Positions 8,207 to 14,790 of a DNA stretch of 14,790 nt are shown here, piece by piece. The translations under genes and the position numbers were made by a program. Source of the stretch: an uncultured Frankiales bacterium (lineage in GTDB: Bacteria > Actinomycetota > Actinomycetes > Mycobacteriales > SCTD01); the NCBI GenBank assembly GCA_946479905.1, contig CAMLIA010000108.1:1-14790 (forward strand), in the 5' to 3' direction. Within the stretch, counting starts at the first letter, position 1. The number at the start of each line of letters is the position of its first letter. The notes below the pieces were generated by a model. That model worked only from the letters and a program-made list of their open reading frames with translations, did no database searches and was not told the DNA's origin.

Positions 8207-8424
8207 CGCTCGCCCTCCAGCTCTGCCCAGACCGCGTTCGTCGCGAGGGCCTCGGTCTCCTCGATCCGTCGTACGACGAGGCCGGCGTGCACCAGCACCC
8301 AGTCGCCGACGGCCACCGGCTCGCCGGCAGCCAGCAGCAGCACGGTGCGCTCCCGGCCGCGCTCCGACACCACGGCGCTGGTGCCGTCGACCCGGAGCAC
8401 CTCGCACGGCGCGGTCGTGCACAT
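8203..8424 (-). CDS. hypC: HypC/HybG/HupF-family hydrogenase maturation chaperone (divergent N-terminus)
   Basis: A protein of 73 residues. HypC proteins carry the Fe(CN)2CO precursor with HypD, using Cys2 directly after the start Met, and deliver it to the hydrogenase large subunit. Here Cys2 is present, but the N-terminus is MCTTAPC rather than the usual MC-[LI]-[AG]-[IV]-P-G form, and Cys7 replaces the conserved Gly. The C-terminal half is typical: VAVGDWVLVHAGLVVRRIEETEA (38-60), the OB-like barrel and helix of the family. ATG 8424 overlaps the endopeptidase stop (ATGA) and has AGGAGG 5-6 nt upstream, so this start is secure. The other maturation genes (hypA, B, D, E, F) are not in the window. 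It probably serves the hydA product specifically. Confidence 0.88.
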   Translation of the reverse strand: MCTTAPCEVLRVDGTSAVVSERGRERTVLLLAAGEPVAVGDWVLVHAGLVVRRIEETEALATNAVWAELEGER

Positions 8425-8876
8425 CAGGTCCTCCTCACCGCGCGCAGCACCTCGGCGGCGGCCAGCTCGACGGCACGGGACACGGCGTCGTCGGGCCGCT
8501 CGCCCGTCGTCACGCCGGCGAGCTCGACGCCGACGACGACCAGCTGCTCCGGCAGCCGGTCGAGGGCGCGGGCCAGCTCCACGACCTCGGCGACACCGAG
8601 CCCGTGCGTCCCGGCGCTGGGACGTCGGGCCGGCAGGGGGGTGGCGTCCAGGACGCGGACGGACAGCGTGCCCGCGCTGCCCCCCGACCGCACGGCGTCC
8701 ACGACGACGACGCTGTTGAACCGGTCGAAGACGTCGAGCAGGTCCAGCGGCGTGGCGACGGCCACGACGGTGACGCCCTCGGGATCGAGCTCCCGGACGC
8801 GCTCGGCCACGAGCAACCCCACGGCGTCGTCGCTGCGGTCCGCCGCGCCGATGCCGACGACCGCGGCCCCGGTCAC
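8424..8876 (-). CDS. [NiFe]-hydrogenase maturation endopeptidase (HyaD/HybD/HycI family)
   Basis: A protein of 150 residues. The family removes the C-terminal tail of the large subunit once nickel is in place. The fold markers are present: [15 protein letters not shown] (residues 6-20, normally GxGNxxxxDDGVG), D60 in VVVVDAV, and H91 in GTHGLGV. D16/D17, D60 and H91 correspond to the Glu/Asp, Asp and His that read the nickel site in HybD. The usual Asn of the GxGN loop is Ala here. GTG 8876 overlaps the hydA stop (GTGA), and its stop overlaps the HypC-like ATG. No Shine-Dalgarno site precedes the GTG, consistent with translation coupled to hydA. The substrate is almost certainly HydA, whose tail after the last metal-ligand motif is 9 residues. 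Confidence 0.92.
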   Translation of the reverse strand: MTGAAVVGIGAADRSDDAVGLLVAERVRELDPEGVTVVAVATPLDLLDVFDRFNSVVVVDAVRSGGSAGTLSVRVLDATPLPARRPSAGTHGLGVAEVVELARALDRLPEQLVVVGVELAGVTTGERPDDAVSRAVELAAAEVLRAVRRT

Positions 8877-10180
8877 GAGCGGTCCACGGTGAGGTCGAGG
8901 AAGTGCGTGGCGCAGGAGATGCACGGGTCGTAGTTGCGGATGGCCTGCTCGCAGTCGTGCGTGAGCTGTTGGTCGTCCAGGTGCAGCCGGTCCTGCACGA
9001 ACCGCAGCAGGTCGGCCTCGATGCTGCGCTGGTTCTGCGACGTGGGCGGCACGATCCGGGCGTCGAGGACGGTGCCGTGGTCGTCGAGCTCGTAGCGGTG
9101 GTAGAGCACTCCGCGCGGGGCCTCGGTGACGCCGTGCCCGACGCCTGCGCGGGCGGGGACGGGCACGGCGGGAGCGGCGGCGCCCTGCCAGCCCTGCACG
9201 ATCCGCAGCGCCTCCTCGCAGGCGTAGACGGTCTCGACGGCCCGCACGACGATCGAGCGGAACGGGTTGCGGCACGCGGCGCCCAGCCCCGCCTCGGTCG
9301 CCGCGGCTGACGACACCGGCCCGAGCCGGTCGGCGTTGAGGGCGTAGCGCGCCAGCGGCCCCACCACGTAGGCGTCGACGCCACGCAGCCGGGCGTGCAG
9401 CGCGTTCGAGCGGGCCACGTGCTCCTCGGTGACGTAGTCCTCGAACTCCGCCGCGGTGAAGCTCAGCCCGCCCGTGGACACCAGGGACCCCGACTCGAGC
9501 GGGTACTCGTCGTAGTCGCTGCGCAGGGCGACGTACTCGTGCGGCTGCTCGAAGTCCGGGAAGTCGAACGTCGACACCAGGCGCACCGTCGCGACGGCGT
9601 CCTCGAGGGCCTGCTCGAGCACGGGCTGCAGCACGGCGAGCTCGTCCGGGGCGGGCGCGCGGTAGAAGCCGCCGACCCGCACGTTCACCGGGTGGATGGA
9701 GCGTCCGCCGACCACGGACATGATCGTGTTGCCGGCCTTCTTGAGGCGCAGCCCGCGCTCGACGACGTCCTTGTGGTCGCGGGCGAGCTCGATCGCGCTC
9801 TCGTACCCGAGGAAGTCGGGCGCGTGCAGCAGGTAGACGTGCAGCGCGTGGCTCTCGATCCACTCGCCGCAGTAGAGCAGCCGGCGCAGCAGCCGGATGT
9901 CCTCCGGCACCGTGACGCCGCAGGCCGCCTCGAGCGCCTGGCAGGCGCTCATCTGGTAGGCGACGGGGCAGATGCCGCAGATGCGTGCGGTGATGTCCGG
10001 CGGCTCGAGGTAGGAGCGGCCGCGCAGCAGGGCCTCGAAGAAGCGCGGCGGTTCGTAGATCGCGAGCTGCACGTCGGTGACCGTCCCGGCCCGCACCTGG
10101 ACGCGCATCGAGCCCTCGCCCTCCACCCGGGCGAGGGTGTCGACCGTCAGCAGCCGGTCACCCGTCGACTTGTGCGTCAT
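8873..10180 (-). CDS. hydA: [NiFe]-hydrogenase large (alpha) subunit, group 3b-like
   Basis: A protein of 435 residues that holds the NiFe centre for reversible H2 oxidation. The N-terminal RVEGEG (18-23) and the first cysteine motif RICGIC (C68, C71) are followed by the second motif DPCISCATH (C420, C423, H426) near the end; the four cysteines bind nickel and iron. The residue four after C71, usually His in [NiFe] hydrogenases, is Tyr75 here. After H426 a 9-residue tail (FLDLTVDRS) remains for the maturation endopeptidase. Length, motifs and the HydB-HydG-HydD partners point to the cytosolic, bidirectional, NAD(P)-linked group 3b. ATG 10180 lies 23 nt inside the end of hydD, with AGGAG just upstream. 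Symbols follow the Pyrococcus sulfhydrogenase scheme (hydBGDA); mycobacterial literature uses hyh names. No Tat signal, so cytosolic. Confidence 0.96.
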   Translation of the reverse strand: MTHKSTGDRLLTVDTLARVEGEGSMRVQVRAGTVTDVQLAIYEPPRFFEALLRGRSYLEPPDITARICGICPVAYQMSACQALEAACGVTVPEDIRLLRRLLYCGEWIESHALHVYLLHAPDFLGYESAIELARDHKDVVERGLRLKKAGNTIMSVVGGRSIHPVNVRVGGFYRAPAPDELAVLQPVLEQALEDAVATVRLVSTFDFPDFEQPHEYVALRSDYDEYPLESGSLVSTGGLSFTAAEFEDYVTEEHVARSNALHARLRGVDAYVVGPLARYALNADRLGPVSSAAATEAGLGAACRNPFRSIVVRAVETVYACEEALRIVQGWQGAAAPAVPVPARAGVGHGVTEAPRGVLYHRYELDDHGTVLDARIVPPTSQNQRSIEADLLRFVQDRLHLDDQQLTHDCEQAIRNYDPCISCATHFLDLTVDRS

Positions 10181-10940
10181 GGCTCCTGCTCTCGGTCTCG
10201 AACGCGGGCGCCGCCGCGTGGAAGGTGCGGAACACCCGCTGCAGCCCGAGCTGGTCCACGCCGATCAGAGCGAGCGAGCGGCCGAGGGACGCGGCGTTCG
10301 GGTTCTCCTTCGGCCCGAAGCAGCCGTAGCAGCCGCGGTCGTAGGACGGGCACAGCGCGCCGCAGCCGGCGTGCGTGACGGGTCCCAGGCAGGGCGTGCC
10401 CTGGGCGACCATCACGCAGACGTTGCCGCGCGCCTTGCACTCGACGCAGACGCTGTGGTCCGGGATCCGCGGCGCCCGGTCCTGGACGGCGGCGGTGAGC
10501 ACCTCGAGCAGCTGCGCCTTGTTGATCGGGCAGCCCTGCAGCTCGAAGTCGACCTGCACGTGGGCCGAGATCGGCGTGGAGGTCTCCAGCGTGCTGATGT
10601 AGTCGGGTCGCGCGTAGACGATCGACGTGAACTCGCGGACGTCGGCGAAGTTGCGCAGCGCCTGGACGCCGCCGCTGGTCGCGCACGCGCCGATGGTGAC
10701 GAGCTTGCGCGACTGGGCCCGCACCCGCTGGATCCGCTCAGCATCGGTGGCGGTGGTGATCGAGCCCTCGACGAGCGAGACGTCGTACGGGCCCTGCACG
10801 ACGCCTCGGGTGGCCTCGGGGAAGTACGCGATGTCGACCTCGCCGGCGACGGCGAGCAGGTCGTCCTCGCAGTTGAGCAGCGTGAGCTGGCAGCCGTCGC
10901 AGGACGCGAACTTCCAGACCGCGAGCTTGGGCCGGGCCAT
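10158..10940 (-). CDS. hydD: [NiFe]-hydrogenase small (delta) subunit, group 3b-like
   Basis: A protein of 260 residues that relays electrons from the NiFe site through iron-sulfur clusters. FASCDGCQL (C14, C17), GACATSGG (C86) and QGCPIN (C137) supply the proximal [4Fe-4S] cluster. A cysteine-rich C-terminal part (C165, C168, C175, C184, C193, C197, C204, C207) should hold two more clusters. There is no N-terminal Tat signal and no C-terminal membrane anchor, which fits a cytosolic enzyme. ATG 10940 shares one base with the hydG stop (TGATG); a GTG directly before it at 10943 would overlap by 4 nt and cannot be ruled out. The last 23 nt overlap hydA. The C-terminal tail after residue 245 is polar and probably disordered. 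Confidence 0.95.
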   Translation of the reverse strand: MARPKLAVWKFASCDGCQLTLLNCEDDLLAVAGEVDIAYFPEATRGVVQGPYDVSLVEGSITTATDAERIQRVRAQSRKLVTIGACATSGGVQALRNFADVREFTSIVYARPDYISTLETSTPISAHVQVDFELQGCPINKAQLLEVLTAAVQDRAPRIPDHSVCVECKARGNVCVMVAQGTPCLGPVTHAGCGALCPSYDRGCYGCFGPKENPNAASLGRSLALIGVDQLGLQRVFRTFHAAAPAFETESRSHDAQVDG

Positions 10941-11797
10941 CACAGCCCCCTGGTCGTCAGGAGGGGGGCGAGGACGTCGTACCCGAACACGGGTCCGTCC
11001 GTGCAGACGAAGTGCTCACGCAGCTGGCAGTGGCCGCACAGGCCGACGCCGCACTTCATGTTGCGCTCCATCGACAACCGGGTCCTGGGCGCCGGGACAC
11101 CGAGGCGGACGACGGCGTCGGCCACCAGCCGCATCATGACCTCGGGCCCGCAGACGAAGGCGTGCGCGCGGGCCGGGTCCACGCCCGCCGCGGTCAGCAG
11201 ACCGGTCACGAGGCCGACCCGGCCGTGCCACCCGGAGGGGGCGGCGTCGACGGTGACGAGGACGTCGAGGTCGAGCCGCGCCCGCCACTGCTGCAGCTCG
11301 TCGACGTACAGCAGCTGGTCCGGGGTGCGGCAGCCGACGAGCAGCACGACCCGCTCGTAGCGCTCCCGCTCGGCGAGGACCTGGAGCAGTGCGGGGCGCA
11401 GCGGGGCCAGCCCGATGCCGCCGGCGACGACCAGCACGTCGCCGCCGGCGGCGCGGTCGACCTCCCAGCCGGTGCCGAAGGGCCCGCGCACCAGCACGAC
11501 GTCGCCGGGCTGGACGCGGGTCAGTGCGCGGGAGGCGTCGCCCACGGAGCGGACGGTGTGCTGCAACAGGTCCGGCTCGTGCGGGTCGCCGCTGATCGAG
11601 ATGGGCACCTCGCCGCGGCCGGGGACGCCGATCATCGTGAACTGGCCCGGCCGGAACGACAGCGGCTCGCCCTCGCGGGGCTCGAGCCAGCACGTCACGG
11701 TGTCGGCGGTGTCGCGGCGGGTGGCGCGCACGACGAACGGCTGCGGGGTGAGCGCGTCGCCCGCCGCAGCCGTCAGGGCCTCAGTCGTCGACGGCAC
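10940..11797 (-). CDS. hydG: Hydrogenase gamma subunit: FAD- and NAD(P)-binding oxidoreductase with 2Fe-2S site
   Basis: A protein of 285 residues of the ferredoxin-NADP+ reductase fold, close to HydG of sulfhydrogenases, AsrB of anaerobic sulfite reductase and PyrK. A FAD-binding barrel occupies about residues 18-110, with RPGQF (49-53) and PISIS (65-69). The NAD(P) domain follows, with [13 protein letters not shown] (123-135) and VCGPEVMM (215-222). The C-terminus carries [12 protein letters not shown]...CTDGPVF with C249, C254, C257 and C265 for a [2Fe-2S] cluster. It moves electrons between NAD(P)H and the FeS chain. The start is GTG 11797, which overlaps the cNMP-fold gene by 17 nt; no later start precedes the barrel. 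Which nicotinamide it prefers cannot be read here, although group 3b enzymes usually use NADP(H). Confidence 0.94.
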   Translation of the reverse strand: MPSTTEALTAAAGDALTPQPFVVRATRRDTADTVTCWLEPREGEPLSFRPGQFTMIGVPGRGEVPISISGDPHEPDLLQHTVRSVGDASRALTRVQPGDVVLVRGPFGTGWEVDRAAGGDVLVVAGGIGLAPLRPALLQVLAERERYERVVLLVGCRTPDQLLYVDELQQWRARLDLDVLVTVDAAPSGWHGRVGLVTGLLTAAGVDPARAHAFVCGPEVMMRLVADAVVRLGVPAPRTRLSMERNMKCGVGLCGHCQLREHFVCTDGPVFGYDVLAPLLTTRGL

Positions 11798-12254
11798 GCG
11801 GCGTCCCGTAGAGGTCGAGCAGCCGGACCCGGCTCGCCTGCAGCCGTTCGTACATGACCCGGGCCACCCGGGACAGCAGCTGGTACCCGAGGCGAGGGTC
11901 GGCGTCGCACTTGCCGCGCAGGCACGCGCCGTCCAGCGCGACGACGCTGGTCTCCTCGACCGCGCGGCCGTCGCAGAACCACTCGTGCGGCGGGACGAGC
12001 CAGCTCCACCCGACGACCTCGCCGGCTTCCGCCGTCTCGACGACGAGCGGCGCCCGGCCGGGGGCGGTCAGCTCGAGCGCGACCCGCCCGCTGCGGAGCA
12101 CGAAGAAGCGGTCGGCGGGTGCGCCGCTGCGGAACAGCAGCTCGCCGGCGCGGAAGTGCGCGATCTCGGCGCAGCCGACGACGAGCGCGAGGACGTCCTC
12201 GTCGAGGCCCGCGAAGAACGGGTGCTCGGCGAGCAGCCGGCCGATGTCCCTCAT
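11781..12254 (-). CDS. Stand-alone cyclic-nucleotide-binding-fold protein, no DNA-binding domain
   Basis: A protein of 157 residues. Residues 10-110 form a cNMP-binding beta-roll (HPFFAGLDEDVLALVV, then FRAGELLFRSGAPADRFFVLRSGRV, typical of CRP/FNR relatives). A helix follows (RVARVMYERLQASRVRLLDL, 129-148), where CRP has its dimerisation helix, and the chain ends at 157 with no helix-turn-helix. The phosphate-binding cassette begins GEVVGW (78-83) but continues SWLVPPHEWFCDGRAV (84-99). The Arg-Ser/Thr-Ala that grips the cyclic phosphate in CRP is not at its usual place, so the ligand is uncertain. Its ATG overlaps the hydB stop (ATGA), has GGGAG 5 nt upstream, and its end overlaps hydG by 17 nt. 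Sitting between two electron-transfer subunits, it may be a regulatory or structural subunit. The longer upstream frame is a hydB shadow. Confidence 0.9.
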   Translation of the reverse strand: MRDIGRLLAEHPFFAGLDEDVLALVVGCAEIAHFRAGELLFRSGAPADRFFVLRSGRVALELTAPGRAPLVVETAEAGEVVGWSWLVPPHEWFCDGRAVEETSVVALDGACLRGKCDADPRLGYQLLSRVARVMYERLQASRVRLLDLYGTPRAVDD

Positions 12255-13354
12255 CCTGGCTCCCTCAGCGCCTGCAGCTCCTCGAGGACGTCGATGCCGG
12301 CCGGGCACCAGGTCACGCAGCGCCCGCAGCCGACGCAGCCGCTCGTGCCGAACTGGTCGATCCACGAGCCGAACTTGTGGGTGAGCCACTGGCGGTACCG
12401 CTCCCGGGTCCCGGGGTGCACCGCACCGCCGTGCAGGTAGGAGTGACCTGCCGTGAAGCAGGAGTCCCACACGGTGCTCCGCTCGGTCGTCCCGAGCAGG
12501 TCGGTGCTGTCGTCGACGGTCACGCAGAAGCAGGTCGGGCAGACCAGCGTGCAGTTGGTGCAGGACAGGCACCGGGAGGCGACGTCGTCCCACCTCGGGT
12601 GCTCCGCGCTCGCGTAGAGCAGCTCGCGGATGCCGTCGGTGTCCAGCGCCCGCGAGGCCATGGCTGCGACGGACCCGGCGACGACGTCGTCGACCGCAGC
12701 GCGGTCGCGCTCGCCGGCCGCGTGCCCGGCGAGCTGGGCCAGCACGTCCTCACCGGCGGGGCTGCCTGCGCGCAGGACGAACCGGTGGCCGTCACCGTCG
12801 AGCAGCTCGGTCATGGCGACGTCGTAGTCGCGCGTGGGTGCGGGACCGGTGCCCATCGAGGTGCAGAAGCAGGTGCCGCCGGGGTGCGAGCAGGTGATCG
12901 CGACGATGAAGGCCGCGCGTCGCCGGGCGGCGTAGTGGTCGTCGGCGACCTGCCGTCCGAGCAGCACCCGGTCGTGGACGCCGATCGCGGCGAGGTCGCA
13001 GGAGCGGACCCCCAGGAACGCGTACGACGTGGGCTGCGGAGGGGCGGGGGTGACCGCGCCGTCGGGGGAGGCGGTGTGCAGCGGCTGCCGGGCGGGGAAC
13101 AGGAACGGCTTCCACGACTGCGCCGCCGCCGCGAAGGCGAAGAGCCGGGCGTCGCCGTCATCGGTCAGGCGGTACCGCCCCGGTGCCTGCGCGTCCCGTG
13201 CGCCCCGGGGGAGGTCGGCCACCGAGGAGATCGGCGCGTGCACGACGGCACCGTCGCGGACGGTGGGTCCGATGACCGTGTGCCCGCGCGCCAGCAGGAC
13301 GTCGAGCAACTGCTGCAGCCCGTCGACGCCCACCACGACGGAGAGCTCGGCCAT
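12251..13354 (-). CDS. hydB: Hydrogenase beta subunit: 4Fe-4S electron-transfer protein (HydB/AsrA-like)
   Basis: A protein of 367 residues. The C-terminal third has two [4Fe-4S] motifs: CLSCTNCTLVCP (C262, C265, C268, C272) and CVGCGRCVTWCP (C340, C343, C346, C350). Earlier cysteines in GVRSCDLAAIG (C119) and TCSHPGGTCFC (C155, C162, C164) are typical of HydB/AsrA proteins and may bind a further cluster. It passes electrons between HydG (the flavoprotein) and HydD. AsrA/AsrB of anaerobic sulfite reductase are close relatives, but the hydrogenase subunits next to it settle the assignment. ATG 13354 is chosen; an in-frame GTG at 13363 lies inside the purine-rich AAGGTGGGGG ribosome-binding region. 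It is the first gene of the operon, 60 nt after the qcrB stop on the same strand. Confidence 0.93.
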   Translation of the reverse strand: MAELSVVVGVDGLQQLLDVLLARGHTVIGPTVRDGAVVHAPISSVADLPRGARDAQAPGRYRLTDDGDARLFAFAAAAQSWKPFLFPARQPLHTASPDGAVTPAPPQPTSYAFLGVRSCDLAAIGVHDRVLLGRQVADDHYAARRRAAFIVAITCSHPGGTCFCTSMGTGPAPTRDYDVAMTELLDGDGHRFVLRAGSPAGEDVLAQLAGHAAGERDRAAVDDVVAGSVAAMASRALDTDGIRELLYASAEHPRWDDVASRCLSCTNCTLVCPTCFCVTVDDSTDLLGTTERSTVWDSCFTAGHSYLHGGAVHPGTRERYRQWLTHKFGSWIDQFGTSGCVGCGRCVTWCPAGIDVLEELQALREPG

Positions 13355-13414
13355 GCCCCCCACCTTGGAGCACGTGGTCGGTGCCCAGCAGAGGCGAAAG
13401 CCCTGATCCGGGGA
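13355..13414 (-). promoter_or_regulatory. qcrB-hydB intergenic region, no clear promoter
   Basis: Only 60 nt separate the two genes. On the minus strand I find no TAnnnT -10 hexamer with a matching -35 element. The region holds part of the palindrome at 13403-13418, a CACGTG hexamer about 20 nt before the hydB start, and the purine-rich hydB ribosome binding site. Either the hydrogenase operon is read from qcrB, or its promoter uses an alternative sigma factor or activator. Confidence 0.35.
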
Positions 13415-13418
13415 TCAG
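13403..13418. repeat. Perfect inverted repeat at the qcrB-hydB junction
   Basis: CTGATCC (13403-13409) and GGATCAG (13412-13418) are exact inverted repeats with a 2-nt spacer, covering the qcrB stop codon. As RNA it would fold with a 4-nt loop and 6-bp stem. As DNA it is a symmetric site of the TGAT-N6-ATCA type, which could bind a dimeric regulator. There is no T-tract after it on the minus strand, so a role as terminator is less likely than one as attenuator or operator, but neither is shown. Confidence 0.4.
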
Positions 13419-14790
13419 TCGGTGGTGGTCTCCAGCTGGGGCTGCTCGTCGGCCGGCTGCTCGACGACCCCGCCGCGCGGCCGGAAGAAGCCGCCGATCC
13501 TGCCGGGAGCGCGGGTCGCCGTGATCGGCTCGTGGTGCTGGTGCTCGATCGCCGCGCGGCGCTCGTCGGTCGTGGCCAGCAGCGTCGTGTAGACGTGCGG
13601 CACGCCGACGGTCTCCTCCACGAACTCACCCGAGGGGAGCCGGCGGATGGTGCCGGACTCGATCCCGTGGTGCAGCAGGTCGTCGTCGGCGCGCTGCAGC
13701 GACAGGCAGAAGCGCTTCGTGATGACGTACGCGATCGGCGGCAGCACGAACAGCGCGGTGCGCAGCGTGTAGGTGATCTCGTTGATCGACAGGTGGAAGA
13801 TCGACGCGATGATGTCGTTGCCACCGGCGAGCAGCAGCACGAAGTAGAACGTCAGCGACATCACGCCGAGCGCGGTGCGGACAGGCTTGTCCCGTGGCCG
13901 GTCCAGGATGTTGTGGTAGCCCCGGTCGCCCGTGAGCTTGGCCTCCAGGAACGGGTAGACCGCGAGCAGCGTGAAGAGCACGCCCGGGAGGATCTGCGTC
14001 GGCACGAGGACGTTCGGGGAGAACGTGTGGCCCAGGGTGCGCAGCTCCCAGTTGGGCATGAGACGGGTCGAGCCGTCGAGGAAGCCGATGTACCAGTCGG
14101 GCTGCGAGCCCGCGGACACCTGGGACGGGTCGTAGGGGCCGTACAGCCAGATGGGGTTGATCTGGGCCAGGCCACCGAGCGCCGCCATCACGCCGAAGAC
14201 GAGGAACAGGAACGCGTTGGTCTTGGTGAAGAAGGCGGGGTACACCTTCGAGCCGACGACGTTGTGCTCGGTGCGTCCGGGGCCGGCGAACTGGGTGTGC
14301 TTCTGGTACCAGACCAGGGCCAGGTGGGCGCCGATGAGGGCCAGGATGATGCCGGGCACCAGCAGGATGTGGATCGGGTAGAGGCGCTCGATGATGTGCC
14401 CGCCGGGGTACTCCCCGCCGAAGACGAGGAACTCCGCCCAGGTGCCGATGACCGGGATCGACAGCGCGATCGACGCGGCGATGCGCAGGCCGGTGCCGGA
14501 CAGCAGGTCGTCGGGCAGCGAGTAGCCGGCGAAGCCCTCGACCAGACCGAGCACCAGCAGCCCGACGCCGAGCAGCCAGTTGAGCTCACGCGGCTTGCGG
14601 AAGGCGCCGGTGAAGAACACGCGCATGAGGTGCACGACGATCGCCGCCATGAACAGCAGCGCAGCCCAGTGGTGGATCTGGCGCATCAGCAGGCCGCCGC
14701 GGACGTCGAAGCTGATGTCGAGCGTCGAGGCGTAGGCCGCGGACATCGGGATGCCCTTGAGCGGCGTGTAGCTGCCGTTGTAGATGACCT
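13415..14790 (-). CDS. qcrB: Cytochrome b subunit (QcrB) of the actinobacterial bc1-aa3 complex, 5' end outside window
   Basis: The visible part is 457 codons; the frame continues off the right edge with VIYNGSYTPLKGIP before the Met at 14746, so about 80-90 N-terminal residues are missing. Counting from that Met, haem-ligand pairs are H25/H39 (14 apart) and H126/H141 (15 apart, as in b6f-type cytochromes). The quinol-site motif is PDWY (216-219), the actinobacterial form of PEWY. It has several further helices (LTFYFVLLLAGG, LRTALFVLPPIAYVI) and a long polar C-terminal extension typical of actinobacterial QcrB, ending EQPQLETTTD. It oxidises menaquinol and feeds cytochrome cc and aa3 oxidase; qcrC and qcrA are expected upstream, outside. 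hydB follows 60 nt after its stop. Confidence 0.96.
   Translation of the reverse strand, partial: VIYNGSYTPLKGIPMSAAYASTLDISFDVRGGLLMRQIHHWAALLFMAAIVVHLMRVFFTGAFRKPRELNWLLGVGLLVLGLVEGFAGYSLPDDLLSGTGLRIAASIALSIPVIGTWAEFLVFGGEYPGGHIIERLYPIHILLVPGIILALIGAHLALVWYQKHTQFAGPGRTEHNVVGSKVYPAFFTKTNAFLFLVFGVMAALGGLAQINPIWLYGPYDPSQVSAGSQPDWYIGFLDGSTRLMPNWELRTLGHTFSPNVLVPTQILPGVLFTLLAVYPFLEAKLTGDRGYHNILDRPRDKPVRTALGVMSLTFYFVLLLAGGNDIIASIFHLSINEITYTLRTALFVLPPIAYVITKRFCLSLQRADDDLLHHGIESGTIRRLPSGEFVEETVGVPHVYTTLLATTDERRAAIEHQHHEPITATRAPGRIGGFFRPRGGVVEQPADEQPQLETTTD

Noticed and set aside
8873..10180. F420-reducing hydrogenase (group 3a) or NAD-linked HoxH (group 3d)
   Set aside because: There is no FrhB-like F420 subunit and no HoxF/HoxU diaphorase. 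The HydB/HydG/HydD set fits group 3b.
10077..11360. Plus-strand open frame of 427 codons opposite hydD and hydG
   Set aside because: Antisense shadow of two genes with unmistakable iron-sulfur and flavin motifs.
10940..13354. Anaerobic sulfite reductase AsrA/AsrB pair
   Set aside because: The two subunits do resemble AsrA and AsrB, but no sirohaem AsrC follows, and hydrogenase small and large subunits are directly coupled downstream.
13391..13403. GGCGAAAGCC mini-hairpin before the qcrB-hydB palindrome
   Set aside because: Only three base pairs flank the GAAA loop, and the loop form is on the strand opposite to the transcripts. It is too weak to report as a feature.

Overview
The window is very GC-rich, with strong G/C bias at third codon positions. 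It carries an actinobacterial-type qcrB, a DUF3352 protein, and several start sites that look leaderless, so it most likely comes from a high-GC Actinomycetota chromosome. Genus cannot be read from the sequence. I see no RNA genes, insertion sequences, CRISPR arrays or large repeats, and no stretch over 300 bases without a gene.

Layout. Positions 1-194 (minus) hold the start of a lipoprotein gene that runs off the left edge. Divergent from it, the plus strand carries a small zinc-ribbon/DUF5655-like protein (274-681), a membrane-anchored DUF3352 protein (745-2232), and a compact three-gene set: AraC-type regulator (2252-2710), VOC/glyoxalase-fold protein (2707-3117) and a shortened UvrA paralogue (3120-5474). 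The last gene converges within 7 nt on a minus-strand secreted protein (5482-6399).

The rest of the window is minus strand. It reads from the right edge: qcrB (cytochrome b of the bc1-aa3 respiratory branch, 5' end outside), then after about 60 nt a tightly overlapped nine-gene group 3b-like [NiFe]-hydrogenase operon. In transcription order this is hydB (4Fe-4S subunit), a stand-alone cyclic-nucleotide-binding-fold protein, hydG (FAD/NAD(P)/2Fe-2S subunit), hydD (small subunit), hydA (large NiFe subunit), a maturation endopeptidase, a HypC-like chaperone, an EamA/DMT membrane transporter and a DUF6390-like protein. Successive genes overlap by 1-23 nt, mostly as ATGA or GTGA, and a GC-rich hairpin follows the last one.

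Working model. HydA-HydD would carry out H2 chemistry at the NiFe centre, HydB-HydG would exchange electrons with NAD(P)H in the cytosol, and the endopeptidase and HypC-like protein would finish the large subunit. The cNMP-fold protein, the transporter and the DUF6390-like protein are locked into the same translationally coupled unit without an assigned job. They are the best candidates here for an undescribed hydrogenase accessory or control module. The adjacency to qcrB, with no clear promoter between, raises the possibility of read-through from the respiratory operon.
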